Below are positions 11,402 through 22,900 of a stretch of DNA of 64,000 bases, piece after piece. The notes beneath the pieces were generated by a model. The model saw only the letters and a list, made by a program, of their open reading frames with translations. It was not told the origin of the DNA and made no database searches. Position numbers and translations under genes: made by a program. Source of the stretch: Cordilura impudica (lineage: Eukaryota > Arthropoda > Insecta > Diptera > Scathophagidae); NCBI GenBank assembly GCA_963682025.1, contig OY821521.1:195001026-195065025 (forward strand), written 5' to 3'. Each line of letters begins with the position of its first letter. Position 1 is the first letter of the stretch.

Positions 11402-12052
11402 ATAAATTAAATTAAATTAAATTAAATTAAATTAAATTAAATTAAATTAAATTAAATTAAATTAAATTAAATTAAATTAAATTAAATTAAATTAAATTAA
11501 ATTAAATTAAATTAAATTAAATTAAATTAAATTAAATTAAATTAAATTAAATTAAATTAAATTAAATTAAATTAAATTAAATTAAATTAAATTAAATTAA
11601 ATTAAATTAAATTAAATTAAATTAAATTAAATTAAATTAAATTAAATTAAATTAAATTAAATTAAATTAAATTAAATTAAATTAAATTAAATTAAATTAA
11701 ATTAAATTAAATTAAATTAAATTAAATTAAATTAAATTAAATTAAATTAAATTAAATTAAATTAAATTAAATTAAATTAAATTAAATTAAATTAAATTAA
11801 ATTAAATTAAATTAAATTAAATTAAATTAAATTAAATTAAATTAAATTAAATTAAATTAAATTAAATTAAATTAAATTAAATTAAATTAAATTAAATTAA
11901 ATTAAATTAAATTAAATTAAATTAAATTAAATTAAATTAAATTAAATTAAATTAAATTAAATTAAATTAAATTAAATTAAATTAAATTAAATTAAATTAA
12001 ATTAAATTAAATTAAATTAAATTAAATTAAATTAAATTAAATTAAATTAAAT
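11402..12052. repeat. Near-perfect (AAATT)n array, about 130 units
   Basis: About 650 bp of uninterrupted AAATT pentamers start two bases after the RC-B 3' end. No substitutions were seen by eye across the array, in contrast to the degenerate arrays on both sides, so it looks recently expanded (or homogenised in the assembly). Confidence 0.97.
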
Positions 12053-12400
12053 AAAATAAAATAAAATAAAATAAAATAAATTAAAACAAAATAAAATAAA
12101 ATAAAATAAAATAAAATAAAATAAAACAAAATAAAATAAAATGAAATAAAATAAAAGAAAAGAAACGAAAAGAAAAGAAAATTAAAAAAATAAAATAAAT
12201 TGCAAGAAAATGAAATTAAGTAAAATAAAATAAAATATAATAATATGCAATAAATTAAAATTAAAATTAAAAAAAAAAATAAAATAAAGTAAATTAAAAT
12301 AAAATAAAATAAAATGAAATAGAATCAAGTAAAATAAAATAAAATAAAAAAATAAAATAAAATAAAATAAATTAATTAAAATATGGAAATAAAATGAAAA
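12053..12400. repeat. Degenerate (AAAAT)n microsatellite
   Basis: Imperfect AAAAT/AAAAC pentamers continue the composition seen at 9060-10617. This suggests the RC-B element landed inside one older array. Confidence 0.9.
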
Positions 12401-13983
12401 TGACTTTGTTTCCAGCAAAGTTCCTAGATTGATTGCTTAAATTATTTCAGAAAATAGTACGTTATTATTTGTAATCTGTATCAAAGCGCAATAATAATTT
12501 ATTTTATGAAATTTCAGTAACTTTAATGTTTAAAAGTTGTTATTCTAGATTAAACAAGTGCCACACTGTGCGTGTATTCATATAAACATAGGTATAATCA
12601 GGTCTATCCAATAATTGGCACGGCATTACTGAAGCCATCAAAACTGATTTATAAAATTCTAATTTTAGAATTTCAACTGAACTTATTGCATTGTAATTTA
12701 GAAAACTTTGGTGCTACTCCTCTAAACTTAAAGGCAGTTAATAAATTTATATTAAATTAAAAAACTTTATCGATAATTTTTACATTGGCTTGGAATTTGT
12801 TTAAAAGTATTTAAACTGGCTTGGCATTTATATTTTTCTAAGGAGCTGTTTAAAAAAAAAAATTTAAAAAGACAAAGTAATAAAAATAAATTCCAAAAAG
12901 AAAATAAGAAAACAAGCAAAGTCGGCTAATACCGACCTTTATATTCTTCTAAGAAGCTGTTTATTGAAAAGCCTTTTTGAGAAGGAAATATAATTATAAG
13001 TAAATTTATCCCAAAAAAAAGGCAACTGTGCCAAAAGTCGGCTAATTGCGGCCTCAACATCATACTGGCATGTTTTGTCACTTATGGAAAAAAGAAAACA
13101 TGAAAATTAACACAATTTCAAATTTATAATTCAACGATAATGCAGCTCGCTATTTGCAGCAATAAAAACATAACACCATATTGTTGTTGCAACAGCAAGA
13201 GAGATCATTATATATGAGTATGTTTGTAAACATATACAGGCACAACACACTATTCAAAGTCAAAGTTCAGCTAAATACCACAAAAGTGTTTAAAGTACGT
13301 ATGTGTGTGTGTGTGTGTGTGAGTGTGTGTGTCTAGGTCTTTATGATTATGTAAAATAAAGTAATGGAAACAAACTATGCATTTTAATTATATTTTAGCT
13401 GCCTTCAGGGAGTTTAATTGGTCATAATAAAAAAAAAACTTTGATAATTTATTGAAATGAGTCAGCAGTGTTTTTTTTAAATCACAAGAATTAAAAAAAT
13501 TCATAATGAAATGTAAACTCAACTCGAATGTGCAAGGGAATTAGTTACTTAATAAATTATATAATTTAATTTTTAAAACTTTAAAGACCTCTTATTATTA
13601 CCTTTTTCATTAAGAAAGGATATGACATTTTTTTGTTCCTCCTTTCCTTTGCAATCATACCATATTATTTTTTGATTCGGAATTTTCAATTTTAATAATT
13701 CCTATTTCATCTTATCTTGTTAAATGAATTCTTTGTTTATAAGCTATAAGATTCGTGTAATAACTTTCTTGTAATAATTTTTTCTTTTTCTTTTATAATT
13801 ATAATTATAATTTTTTTTATAATAATTTTTTTATAATAGTACTTAAGATATCTGTTTGTTAGCTCACTAACCGTATATGGCCCAAAGGGCTCGGTTAGTT
13901 TAATAAATTAAATAAAATAAATAAATAAAAAAAAATAAGATTAGATTCGTTATTTTATGTGTAACAAAACAAATTATTTTTTT
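12401..13983. other. AT-rich DNA with minor repeats, no gene recognised
   Basis: Contains a short inverted motif AAGTCGGCTAATACCGACC near 12916, resembling the fly-repeat end palindromes. A (GT)n tract occurs at about 13301-13332. A segment ending GGGCTCGGTTAGTTTAATAAATTAAATAAAATAAATAAA (shown in parts: 13890-13907, then an AT tail) could be a retroposon 3' tail near 13860-13935. None supports a gene. Confidence 0.35.
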
Positions 13984-14365
13984 GATGTGTAAACATCTAT
14001 ACGCGCAGGGGCGTAAATTTCTATTTCACAATACAATCACAAAAACAGCGTAACTCATATCGGTGTGAGCTGCAGCAGATAACGCTGTGTGACTTATGAT
14101 TGTATTGGTGAAAAAATTATGATATAAAAGTGTTTTTTAATGCCACTTTTTTAAAAGCGTCATCTATGTATCACTTATATACGTTTATATTAGGATATTT
14201 TTAACGTTTTACAGCAAACGGTTGTTGAATTAGCTGAAACAGTTTTTGCTATAAGTGATACATAGATGACGCTTTCTGTTTGATTTTAAAAAATTACATT
14301 AAAAAATCTTTAATTAATAGATGTTTACACATCTTCCCTGTGATCGGACTCACATGATTTTTTTT
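13984..14365. mobile_element. Compound inverted-repeat (foldback/MITE-like) element
   Basis: Outer inverted motifs GATGTGTAAACATCTAT (13984-14000) and its complement (14317-14333) enclose two further inverted repeats. One is a hairpin at 14025-14112 (TTCACAATACAATCA with TGATTGTATTGGTGAA). The other is a perfect 24-bp pair at 14156-14179 and 14250-14273. Half of the element, including flank to CATGTGAGTCCGATCAC, recurs at 6393-6521, which supports a mobile origin. True termini are uncertain. No open frame. Confidence 0.65.
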
Positions 14366-14929
14366 CTTGTGAAACAATATTTAAAATGTGTGGTTAAAAG
14401 TTAGAAGAGTGAATTTTGCATATGTTTTGCTAGATATTTAAGTCCTAAACATAATTAAGTAGTAAAAGAATTTATCGGAAACTTCAAATTATATTGAGGG
14501 CTGAAGTTTTGAAGAACATTTTTGGCATCATTATATTTTAAAAAATTTTACCTCTTTATTTCTTTCAAAAGGAAAAAAGATTATGCAATGAAAAACTATA
14601 TACTCAGATTTTATTTAATTGATTTCGAGCTTCAAACGGTTTTAAGTTTCATAAAAATTCCAGTTCGAAAGAATTGATTTGTCCTGAAATATTACGCAAT
14701 ACTCTAAATGAAATTTTTCTGATCCATAAAAGGAAAATTTCTAGAAAGGCTACTATTTCACTTCTTAGGATGTTCTTTTCTGCTGACAACAACTGAGTTA
14801 AGATTTTTCTTTTACGATTATTGATCTTTGGATACTAGGGACTCAAATAATAAACTAAAGTTTTTTTTTTTTTTTTAATTTAAGGTAATTATTTCAAACA
14901 GATTGCAATTAATACTACAATCAATATGA
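14366..14929. other. AT-rich DNA, possible decayed transposon interior
   Basis: No clear frame. The minus strand continues from the HTH fragment at 14930-15125 and may be the decayed middle of the same Tc1-like element, but no catalytic motif could be assigned. Confidence 0.3.
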
Positions 14930-15125
14930 AAAGGCTCCGTTTTATGGAGCCTGCACCTAAATATTGAATAGTCACCGTACCTCTTTCACGATATTTCTTG
15001 ATAACCTTTGAAATTAAGGATTTATTCATATAATACTTCTCACACATTTTCCAGCAATAAAACCATATATTATTCTGGTGTTCAACTCTTTACATAACTT
15101 TATTCTTGCCATCATTTTATAATAA
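14930..15125 (-). pseudogene. Tc1-like transposase N-terminal HTH fragment
   Basis: On the minus strand a short frame starts near 15116. After a frameshift in the middle it reads into a segment resembling the second helix-turn-helix of Tc1/mariner transposases (SLISKVIKKYRERGTVTIQ). The first part (KELNTRIIYGFIAGK) also fits the family's N-terminal pattern. There is one in-frame TGA and a frameshift, so it is dead. No TIRs were located. Alternative: chance similarity, since only about 60 residues are available. Confidence 0.5.
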
Positions 15126-17268
15126 TTGAAGGAAAATGTTATTTATAAATATTTTAATCACAATGTTTCCATTGTTGTGGCATCATTTTAAAAATCTATT
15201 AATTTTTTTAATCTATTTTAAAAATTTTTTTTCTGTCGACTGGGTGTTTTCGCCAAAAAAAAAATATAAAAAAATTGCTTTAGGACTTAACGCAAAATTA
15301 TTTTAAAATAAAAAAAATTATGAATTAGCCATACCAAACCGAATAAATTGCAATCGTTTTAGATTCAACATTGCTGAATTCATAATAGCATACATTCATC
15401 CAATTTTGACCTTAAGCGGGGGTAAGGTTTTTAAAAAGTTAAAAAGTCGTACTTTCATAATTCTTTTTTGAAAATATGAGTACTGCTGGATTATTTATTT
15501 CATAAACATATTATAGCATAACATTTGGAGAATCCTTGAAAAAATTTTCAATTAAAAATTTTAATAAATAAGTCCGTGACAGCAAATCTCCGGAGGCGTT
15601 GTTGTTTTGCGGTGTACATCATATCATAACTCGTTACCGGATCATGTGAAATAAAACAAAGTAAAAGTGTTAAATTCGGCTGTGCCGAATCTTTGATACC
15701 TTCCACCTCGGTTAGAGTATTGATAATAAATGTAAACAAAATATTTGAACAAGTAAACAATTTATTAAACTTAAAACCAAATTATTATAATTATATTCCA
15801 AGAGTTGGTATATAGAGCTCTCTCACATTATTAATTCGCGCTCCAGCGAGGAAAGATCGTTTTCGTCTTTTCTATGATTTCGAATTAAAGAAAACACGTT
15901 TCGGTGTTTGCTTTTTGGTCATCGTGGTTCCTGATCGGCATGCATTTAGGTTATATACCTATATGCATGCGTTTCCGGTTATATGACATAATTAGTTAAT
16001 TAATTTAGTTTATGTTTTTGCAAATTAAATAGCTCGCCCTAACCTCTATTGCGAAGGTAATGGTTGTGTAGGGTGGCTATACGCATTAAATCGTGCTAAT
16101 TGGAGATGGCTGTATAGTTTCTTTTAACTGGCCAAATAATTCTTCATTGCGGCCGTATAGGTCTTATCGAGTAACAAAATAATAACCAAAAAAAAGCTCT
16201 CTCAATTTTTTTTTGTTAAAATATTGCCATATTTGGAAAATAAAATTTTTTTCATACTAAAAGGAAGTTTTCACTATTTACACAAAACAATACAAAATCT
16301 AACCCAGTGATGCCAACTTTTGATTTTGAATTAAATTATGTTAATAAAATATATTTTCATTTATTGACTCCAAATACTATACTACCTGTGAATTATTATC
16401 GAACTTAAGTTTTTTGGGCTTTACTTTACATACCATGAAGTTAAATTTTGAAGTCACCATGACCACTTGTTCAAATTTGGTTTGCCAAACGCAAAAAAAA
16501 CAAGTATCCCAAAAATGTTAATTAAAATAATTTATTATCTTTATTTTCTGAAAAACTTCAAATTTTCATCCAAAAAAATTGTGAAAAATAAAATATATAA
16601 ATAACATTCTCATCAAATTGCGCTTTATTTATGTAACAATTCTTATGTTCGCAATTCTAAAATATCATTTAAGGTTTTCTAAACTTCTTTGAATTTAAAT
16701 TATTATTTTCTTATCCTGAAATGCTATTAATGTCTCCTCAATAGCAATATTTTTTTTAATTTCAGTTGATTTTTTAAATGTAAACATATTTAGTGTTTTC
16801 TGAATTTCAATTTGTGTTTAAAGAATAACATTTATATTTTAAAAATTTATTTGATGTGTTCTAAATTTCAAGCAATTATTTCCGATGTTTTAATATGATT
16901 CTCTGAAATTCAATTGATATTTTCTAATATATAATTGGAAATCTGAATTCCAATTTTTAGAATTGAAATTTTCTAAAATTTGAATGGAAAACTTAAAAGA
17001 TGCAATTTTGTATTTATGTCAATAGTAATGCTTTAGTAATTATAAACAGTTTTTAAAAATTATATGTAATAATAAATAAATAATAATTTTATATAACTAT
17101 GTAGAACTGTTTTGAAAGCAAAAAAAACCCTTTGATGAACTCGGTAACTCTATTTTGCAAACAAAACAAAAAGTTAATATGCCAAACGTATGGTCATATT
17201 TGTAAAAGAATAATTGAAAAACGTATGAAATAAAAGACCAGCCCTGTGTATATTCTTAACATTGTTGT
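15126..17268. other. AT-rich DNA with a short GGCTGTGCC palindromic repeat, no gene
   Basis: Contains AAATTCGGCTGTGCCGAATC near 15673, the kind of palindromic end seen in small fly repeats, but its extent is unclear. Around 15800-16140 the base composition is more balanced, without a long frame. The stretch 16600-17000 is a run of loosely repeated AATTTCA-containing segments. I recognise no gene. Confidence 0.35.
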
Positions 17269-17519
17269 GTTTGATATCTAATTAAAGATGTTGCCATTCA
17301 TGTTAAAATTGAAATAACGATTGCAAAGTTAATTAAAACAAAAAAAAATTGCGGCGCCATCTACTGTGGCATTGCAAAACTGTGCGAAACGAAGTTTGAT
17401 ATCTAATTAAAAATGTTGTCATTCATGTTAAAATAGAAACAACGACTGCAAAGCTAATTAGAACAAAAAAAATTGCGGCGCCATCTACTGTGGCATAGCA
17501 ACACTGAGCAAAATGAAGT
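17269..17519. repeat. 125-bp direct tandem duplication
   Basis: GTTTGATATCTAATTAAA starts at 17269 and again at 17394. Both copies continue through TTCATGTTAAAAT and end with GCGGCGCCATCTACTGTGGC. The two copies differ by a handful of substitutions. No coding. Confidence 0.85.
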
Positions 17520-17673
17520 GACACTCCGTTTGTTAATACAAAGAATGTGTATTTTCCCATATTTCAGAATTTTATGTAAATAAAATAATATAACGACTTA
17601 TTTCTAACATGCGGTTATTATGAATATACATGTGTAGAATATATGTATATTATTTTGTTATTTAATATATGTA

Positions 17674-18386
17674 AATTAATTAAATCACTAAAAATGTATT
17701 AAAAAAAATTAAATTTATTTCTTCCACTAAAATGAAACACTTTGAATGTTTATGTTTTTAAATCCCAACTTGAACTAACTGTTCTTTATTTAATGTTCTA
17801 ACTTTTATATATTTTACAAAAGTGTTAACTTAAAATAATTTGTGAGAGTACTAAAAATAAAGAGTAAAGTAAGCTTAAAGTATTAACGAGCTTAAAGTAT
17901 TTTGTGAGAATAATTAAAGCTAGAACAGATTTGAAAATAAAGAGTAAGCTTAAATATTAAGAGAAATAATTGTATAAAAAGAAAGAGTAATAATTATTGT
18001 GGGAATCAATTTTATTGAGAATTTTATTTACTTTAGTAAAAGTGTTGATGTCAGCATTAACTATTTAACGTGTGCAACGATTTCCTGAGTTCCATGGAAA
18101 TCGTCTGTTGCAGGTGTCACACTTTGCAGTAGTGGATTTGTGGGAATGAAAATATTGAAATTTTGTACGATAGCTGATATTGCAAAATTCGTGGGAATGA
18201 TAAAAGTACAATTTTTGTACGACAGCGGAAATTGGTGTTGTGAAATCTGTGGGAACATTTGAAATAACATTTCTTGTATTCCACGAATTATATGAAGGTT
18301 GCTATTTTATTCAGCGCGTGTAAAATGGGTTGCGCGTGTTACTTAGGAATTTTTTATATTAAGGGATGGTATGCCATATCTTAACT
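17674..18386 (-). repeat. 3' LTR of the provirus
   Basis: A 713-bp direct repeat of 25357-26069. The only difference seen by eye is at 17683 (A, versus T at 25366). On the minus strand it begins AGTTAAGATATGG and ends AATTAATT. A 69-codon frame at 18061-18270 is duplicated in both LTRs and is not considered a gene. Confidence 0.95.
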
Positions 18387-18394
18387 CCTCCCCC
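18387..18394 (-). other. Polypurine tract of the provirus
   Basis: Minus-strand GGGGGAGG directly precedes the AGTTAAG start of the 3' LTR, the position where plus-strand DNA synthesis is primed. It lies 23 nt after the env stop codon. Confidence 0.85.
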
Positions 18395-18417
18395 TGTAAG
18401 ATCAATCGTCCCGATTG

Positions 18418-19953
18418 CTAAAATGTTGGGAGATCATTTACACTACAGAATCGTCTTGTCGATTCGTGTGAAGAGGGTTCTTCGTTAATAGAAACCCTTG
18501 GTCTGACTTCTTCATTGACCATGGTTATTACGTTAATGTCCGAATTGGACTTAGTTCTACGTTTATAGATCATTAGGCAAACTGTAATAGTCAATCCAAT
18601 AAATAAAATAATATTGGTTGAAAACATTAAATTCCCCTTAGTGGATATGGAGTTTATTTCGTCAATATTATTAATTTGTAAGTTCTTCATCATTTCCAAG
18701 GATAGAACTTCTTCAACTAATGATTTATTAGATGATAGCTGTAGCACAGCTGGAAGTGGTTTCAAAGTTGATAATTTCTTTGAAATAAATGTTCGATTTC
18801 CGATAGTAATTGTTTCATTGTGAAACAGAATCAAATATGTTCCGGACAACTGATATGTTTTATTTTTAGATATTTCTACAATCCCATAAAATTGATTCAG
18901 AAGGATAGTTCCTTGATATAATTCTTGTACAGAAGGTACGTGCTGATTATTTATATGAGTGCAATTGTGATTTTTGCTTTTCAAAAGTGATGGTATACAA
19001 TTTGTTTCACTTATATCTATTAAATTTTCAGTTTTGCAAATACATAATTCATTGAATTGAGAACAATCATTTTTAATTTCAAAAATTTTATTCTTACATC
19101 TAATAACATTTTCTGAATTAATTTTTATAATAGTTTCATTTTGTTTTATGGGCTTAATTAATAATTTTTCACAATCTGTCCGATCGATGGTTGGCAAGTT
19201 AATTATATAAATCAATGATGAATGATCCGTAGCTATTTTCACTGTAGCAAATCCTAATGCTTCCTCCAAATTGCTATATGGGAAGCCCTCACGGTCCAAA
19301 AATTCCCTAGCTTCATTTATTTCCTTTTCCGAAAGTATAAAAGAATTTATTACACCTATTTTCGCCCATTGTAAAGCATATTCCATATTCATTACTTCAG
19401 TCTTTACGATATTTATCTTAGTCCTAATGGAATCTTCTATTGTCTTTCGGGCTTCTCCCAAAGATTGAATTGTTTTCAAAATTTTATTCGTGGTGTTGGT
19501 AAGTAGGTTTATTCTACCCATAATATCCCCATTAATTATTTTCTGTCGTTCAGTATTCGTTAGTAGTCCGTTTATTTTGTTCACCACAATATTATGGTCC
19601 TCGTGATCCGGTGAACCAGCTATCCATTTCCAAACAGTTCCTATAGTGTCAATTGATCGTTTAGTTCTCGGTCTCATTCGTTTTAACTGGTTTTTAAGTT
19701 GGTCGATGTCGTGAAGTAGAAATGGTAATATCGTGCTGTTCTTTAATACTTTGTCCTGAATTTCATTGTTAAAAATGTCGACAGTCTTTTCATATTCGTC
19801 CAATTGCAGAATATGGATTAGTTTAAAATTTCCGTTCTGTATTCTTGCCTGCCCCAGATGAATCGGTATTAACTGCGTATTCGTATAGTCCAATATCTGG
19901 ACTTCTGCCTTGCAAATTTCAAATATTGCAAAAAGTATTATTAAAATTTTCAT
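18418..19953 (-). CDS. env: Envelope glycoprotein (errantivirus F-like Env)
   Basis: A 511-residue membrane glycoprotein expected to be made from a spliced subgenomic RNA, as in gypsy (family knowledge). A hydrophobic signal peptide covers residues 1-16. A furin-type site RTKR lies at 96-99, followed by a fusion-peptide-like segment (SIDTIGTVWKW) as in the errantivirus/baculovirus F group. A cysteine-rich region lies around 255-335, with several N-linked glycosylation sequons. One membrane span lies at about 441-463, with a 48-residue cytoplasmic tail starting KRRTK. The frame is unbroken and the length is normal for the group. It starts 38 nt after the pol stop, and its stop is 23 nt from the polypurine tract. 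Confidence 0.92.
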   Translation of the reverse strand: MKILIILFAIFEICKAEVQILDYTNTQLIPIHLGQARIQNGNFKLIHILQLDEYEKTVDIFNNEIQDKVLKNSTILPFLLHDIDQLKNQLKRMRPRTKRSIDTIGTVWKWIAGSPDHEDHNIVVNKINGLLTNTERQKIINGDIMGRINLLTNTTNKILKTIQSLGEARKTIEDSIRTKINIVKTEVMNMEYALQWAKIGVINSFILSEKEINEAREFLDREGFPYSNLEEALGFATVKIATDHSSLIYIINLPTIDRTDCEKLLIKPIKQNETIIKINSENVIRCKNKIFEIKNDCSQFNELCICKTENLIDISETNCIPSLLKSKNHNCTHINNQHVPSVQELYQGTILLNQFYGIVEISKNKTYQLSGTYLILFHNETITIGNRTFISKKLSTLKPLPAVLQLSSNKSLVEEVLSLEMMKNLQINNIDEINSISTKGNLMFSTNIILFIGLTITVCLMIYKRRTKSNSDINVITMVNEEVRPRVSINEEPSSHESTRRFCSVNDLPTF

Positions 19954-19991
19954 GTTCTGTAAAAAAAAAATTAAAAAAGTGTTTAAAATAT

Positions 19992-22900
19992 TTAGGTCCT
20001 AATATTATCTTTATGAATTATTCTATCGCGAAATTTAATTCTTACTTTATTACCTAAGTCTTCCTTAATTTCCTGTTTCTTAAATCGTGGCAACAATTTG
20101 TTCCTTTGCCCTATAATTTTCTCATATATCGTATCGCCTGGTTGATATGTCTTTACTTGACTATGATTATTTCTTAATAACATTTTTTCCTGTGCTTTTT
20201 TCAATGTACCTACTAAGTTATGTGGCAATTTGTTAAAAAGGATATCTGCGGGTTTATTTTGTGTGACCGAATGAATTGTATGATTATATTGTTGTGCTGC
20301 TCTATAGAAAATTTCTGCATCTTCCAACAAATGAAATTCTTCTTTAATACATCTAGCTATCTCTATTATAGTAGAATGAACTCTTTCGATTTGTCCATTC
20401 GTTGTGCTATGTCGTGGTGTACAGTAATACAATTCAATTCCTAATCGGTGCATTAGAGATTTAAATTGAGCAGTTAAAAATCCTGGTTCGTTATCAAGTG
20501 TTATTTTCTTTGCGTTTGGAAAACTCTCTAGTACATCTAATACTTTTTCCCCTAGGTTAGTTTTATCCTCAATATTGTTAATTACTAAAAATTTGGAATA
20601 GGCATCGATGCAAGTTATGAACTTCAAACCCTCTGCATAAAAAATATCTATGTTCAAATACTCCCCCTCTTTGTTGGGAATCGGAGCCTCTCCGATTGGG
20701 ACTTTCTGTGGATGTCTATTATATTTATTCCTATTGCAGATGTAGCAATGTCTAATATATTCTTTAAAGTGATTTGCCATTTTCGGCCAATAGTACTGTT
20801 TATATATCTGTTTGCAATTTTCTCTACAGCTTCGATGAGCTCGGGAATGAGTATCTTGTATTATGTTTTGTTGATCATCAACATTAATTATATCTATAGG
20901 GAATATTTTGGTATATACAAATTTATTCGTGAAGACACCTTTGACAGTTTCTTTAAAATCATAGAGATCTTCCTGCGTACAATGTACCGCAGTAACCAAA
21001 TTTGGTTGAATAAACTCCATAAGGATGGTCTTGAGATTTTCCCTAGTATCGAATTCTATAATATGTCTGGTTCTTCCAAAATTTGTTATCGTTTCATGTA
21101 ATGAAAAATTTGCCTTACTTAGTAAAATTTGTTGTTTAAATTCATTCAAGGGTTTAGAAATTTCGGGAATATTAAAATCATCACTGCTCTCAGCAGAATG
21201 TATAGTATCCTGTAAAGATTCCTCATCTGAAATATTGTTCAAGTATTGTCGTGAAAGAGCATCGGCCACCACATTGGTAACACCTGGTTTATAAATCATT
21301 TTTGGTGAAAATTCTTCTATGAAAGAGCGCCATCTTTTAATTTTCGCATTAGGGTTTCGTGTAGAAACGGCAAATGTCAACGGTTGATGATCTGTGTGAA
21401 TTTCCAGATCTGAGCTGCCATATAAATAATTTCTTAAATTTTTCAATGCCCAAACAATGGCATAAAGTTCCTTTTCATTTGTCGCATAATTTTTTTCAGT
21501 TGAACTTAATGTTTTTGATATAAATGTTATAGGTTTTCCTTCTTGGCTGAGGACAGCACCTACTGCTTCGTTAGAGGCATCAGTGGTAAGTATGAATTTT
21601 TTCTTAAAATCAGGTTGAACTAATTCGACCTGTTGGGACAACAAATTTTTCAATTTTTTAAACGTTAGGACACCCTGTTCGTCTATATTTATCTCTATTT
21701 TCTTCGACATGTGTTGCGATACTTTCCCATTTTCCCCTGACAAATATTTTGTCAGTGGTTTCGCTATTTTCGCGTAGTCCTTTATAAATTTGCGATAATA
21801 CCCCACCATTCCAAGAAAGCTTCGAAGTTGTCTCAACGTTCTAGGCAATGGATATTCATATATGGTTTCTAATTTTTTGGGGTCAGTTTTAATTACATTC
21901 TGAGCCACCACGTAGCCCAAAAATTCTACCTCTTTTTCATAAAATTTTGATTTTTCCAACGAAATTTTCATATTTGATTCTTTGAGTTTATCAATTATCG
22001 TCTTTAAATGTTTGTAATGCTCTTCTAATGATTCTGAATAAACGATTATATCATCTATATAAACGTGACATATTTTTCCGATATATTCGCGTAATATATC
22101 GTCCATAGCTCGCTGAAAAATACTCGGACTGTTTTTAAGGCCGAAGGGTAATCTAATAAATTCATATTTTCCGTTGTTGACGGAAAATGCGGTTTTTTCA
22201 ATATCCTGCTCCTTCATAAGAATCTGATGGAATCCTGATTCCAAATCTATTGTTGAAAAGTATTTAGCTGTTCCTAAATTCGATAGTATCACATTGCAAT
22301 CGGGAATTGGATATTTATCGGAAATTGTTTGTTCATTTAATTTCTTATAGTCAATGACCATACGCATTTTCTGCGTACCATTATCATTGAATCCTTTCTT
22401 TGGTACAACCCATATTGGAGAATTGTACGGACTTTTGCTTGGACGAATTATCTCATCCTCCAATAATCTTTTTACCTCGTCATTAACGAAACCATTTGCA
22501 GAGAGTGGGTAAGGGTATTGCTTGCTCCATATAGGCGCTTCAGCAATTGTTCTAATTTCTGCTCTAATGTCCGTCCTAAACGGTAAATTCATATTTATAT
22601 TCGAATGTAATTTCTCTATACTCCGTATAATATTTCCTCTTAAAATGTTCAGTGATTCTCTACTCTCATCACTGAAATCAGTAATTTCCTCATTATTCAT
22701 TTTGTACAAAGCATTTTCCTTAGAATGCTCATTTTCATTTTCCGTATTTTTATTACCACAAATTGAATCCTGTGATTCAAAATTTATAATTTTCTCGCAG
22801 TGTTTACCGCAAGTCAATGTTCCTTCCTTAAAATTCAAAACTATATTCGCTTTTCTCATAAAATTATAGCCTATAAGAATATCTGTTTCCAAATTCGGTA

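Noticed and set aside
18061..18270. 69-codon frame present identically in both LTRs
   Set aside because: Duplicated because the LTRs are duplicated; no motif and not known as a gene in this family.
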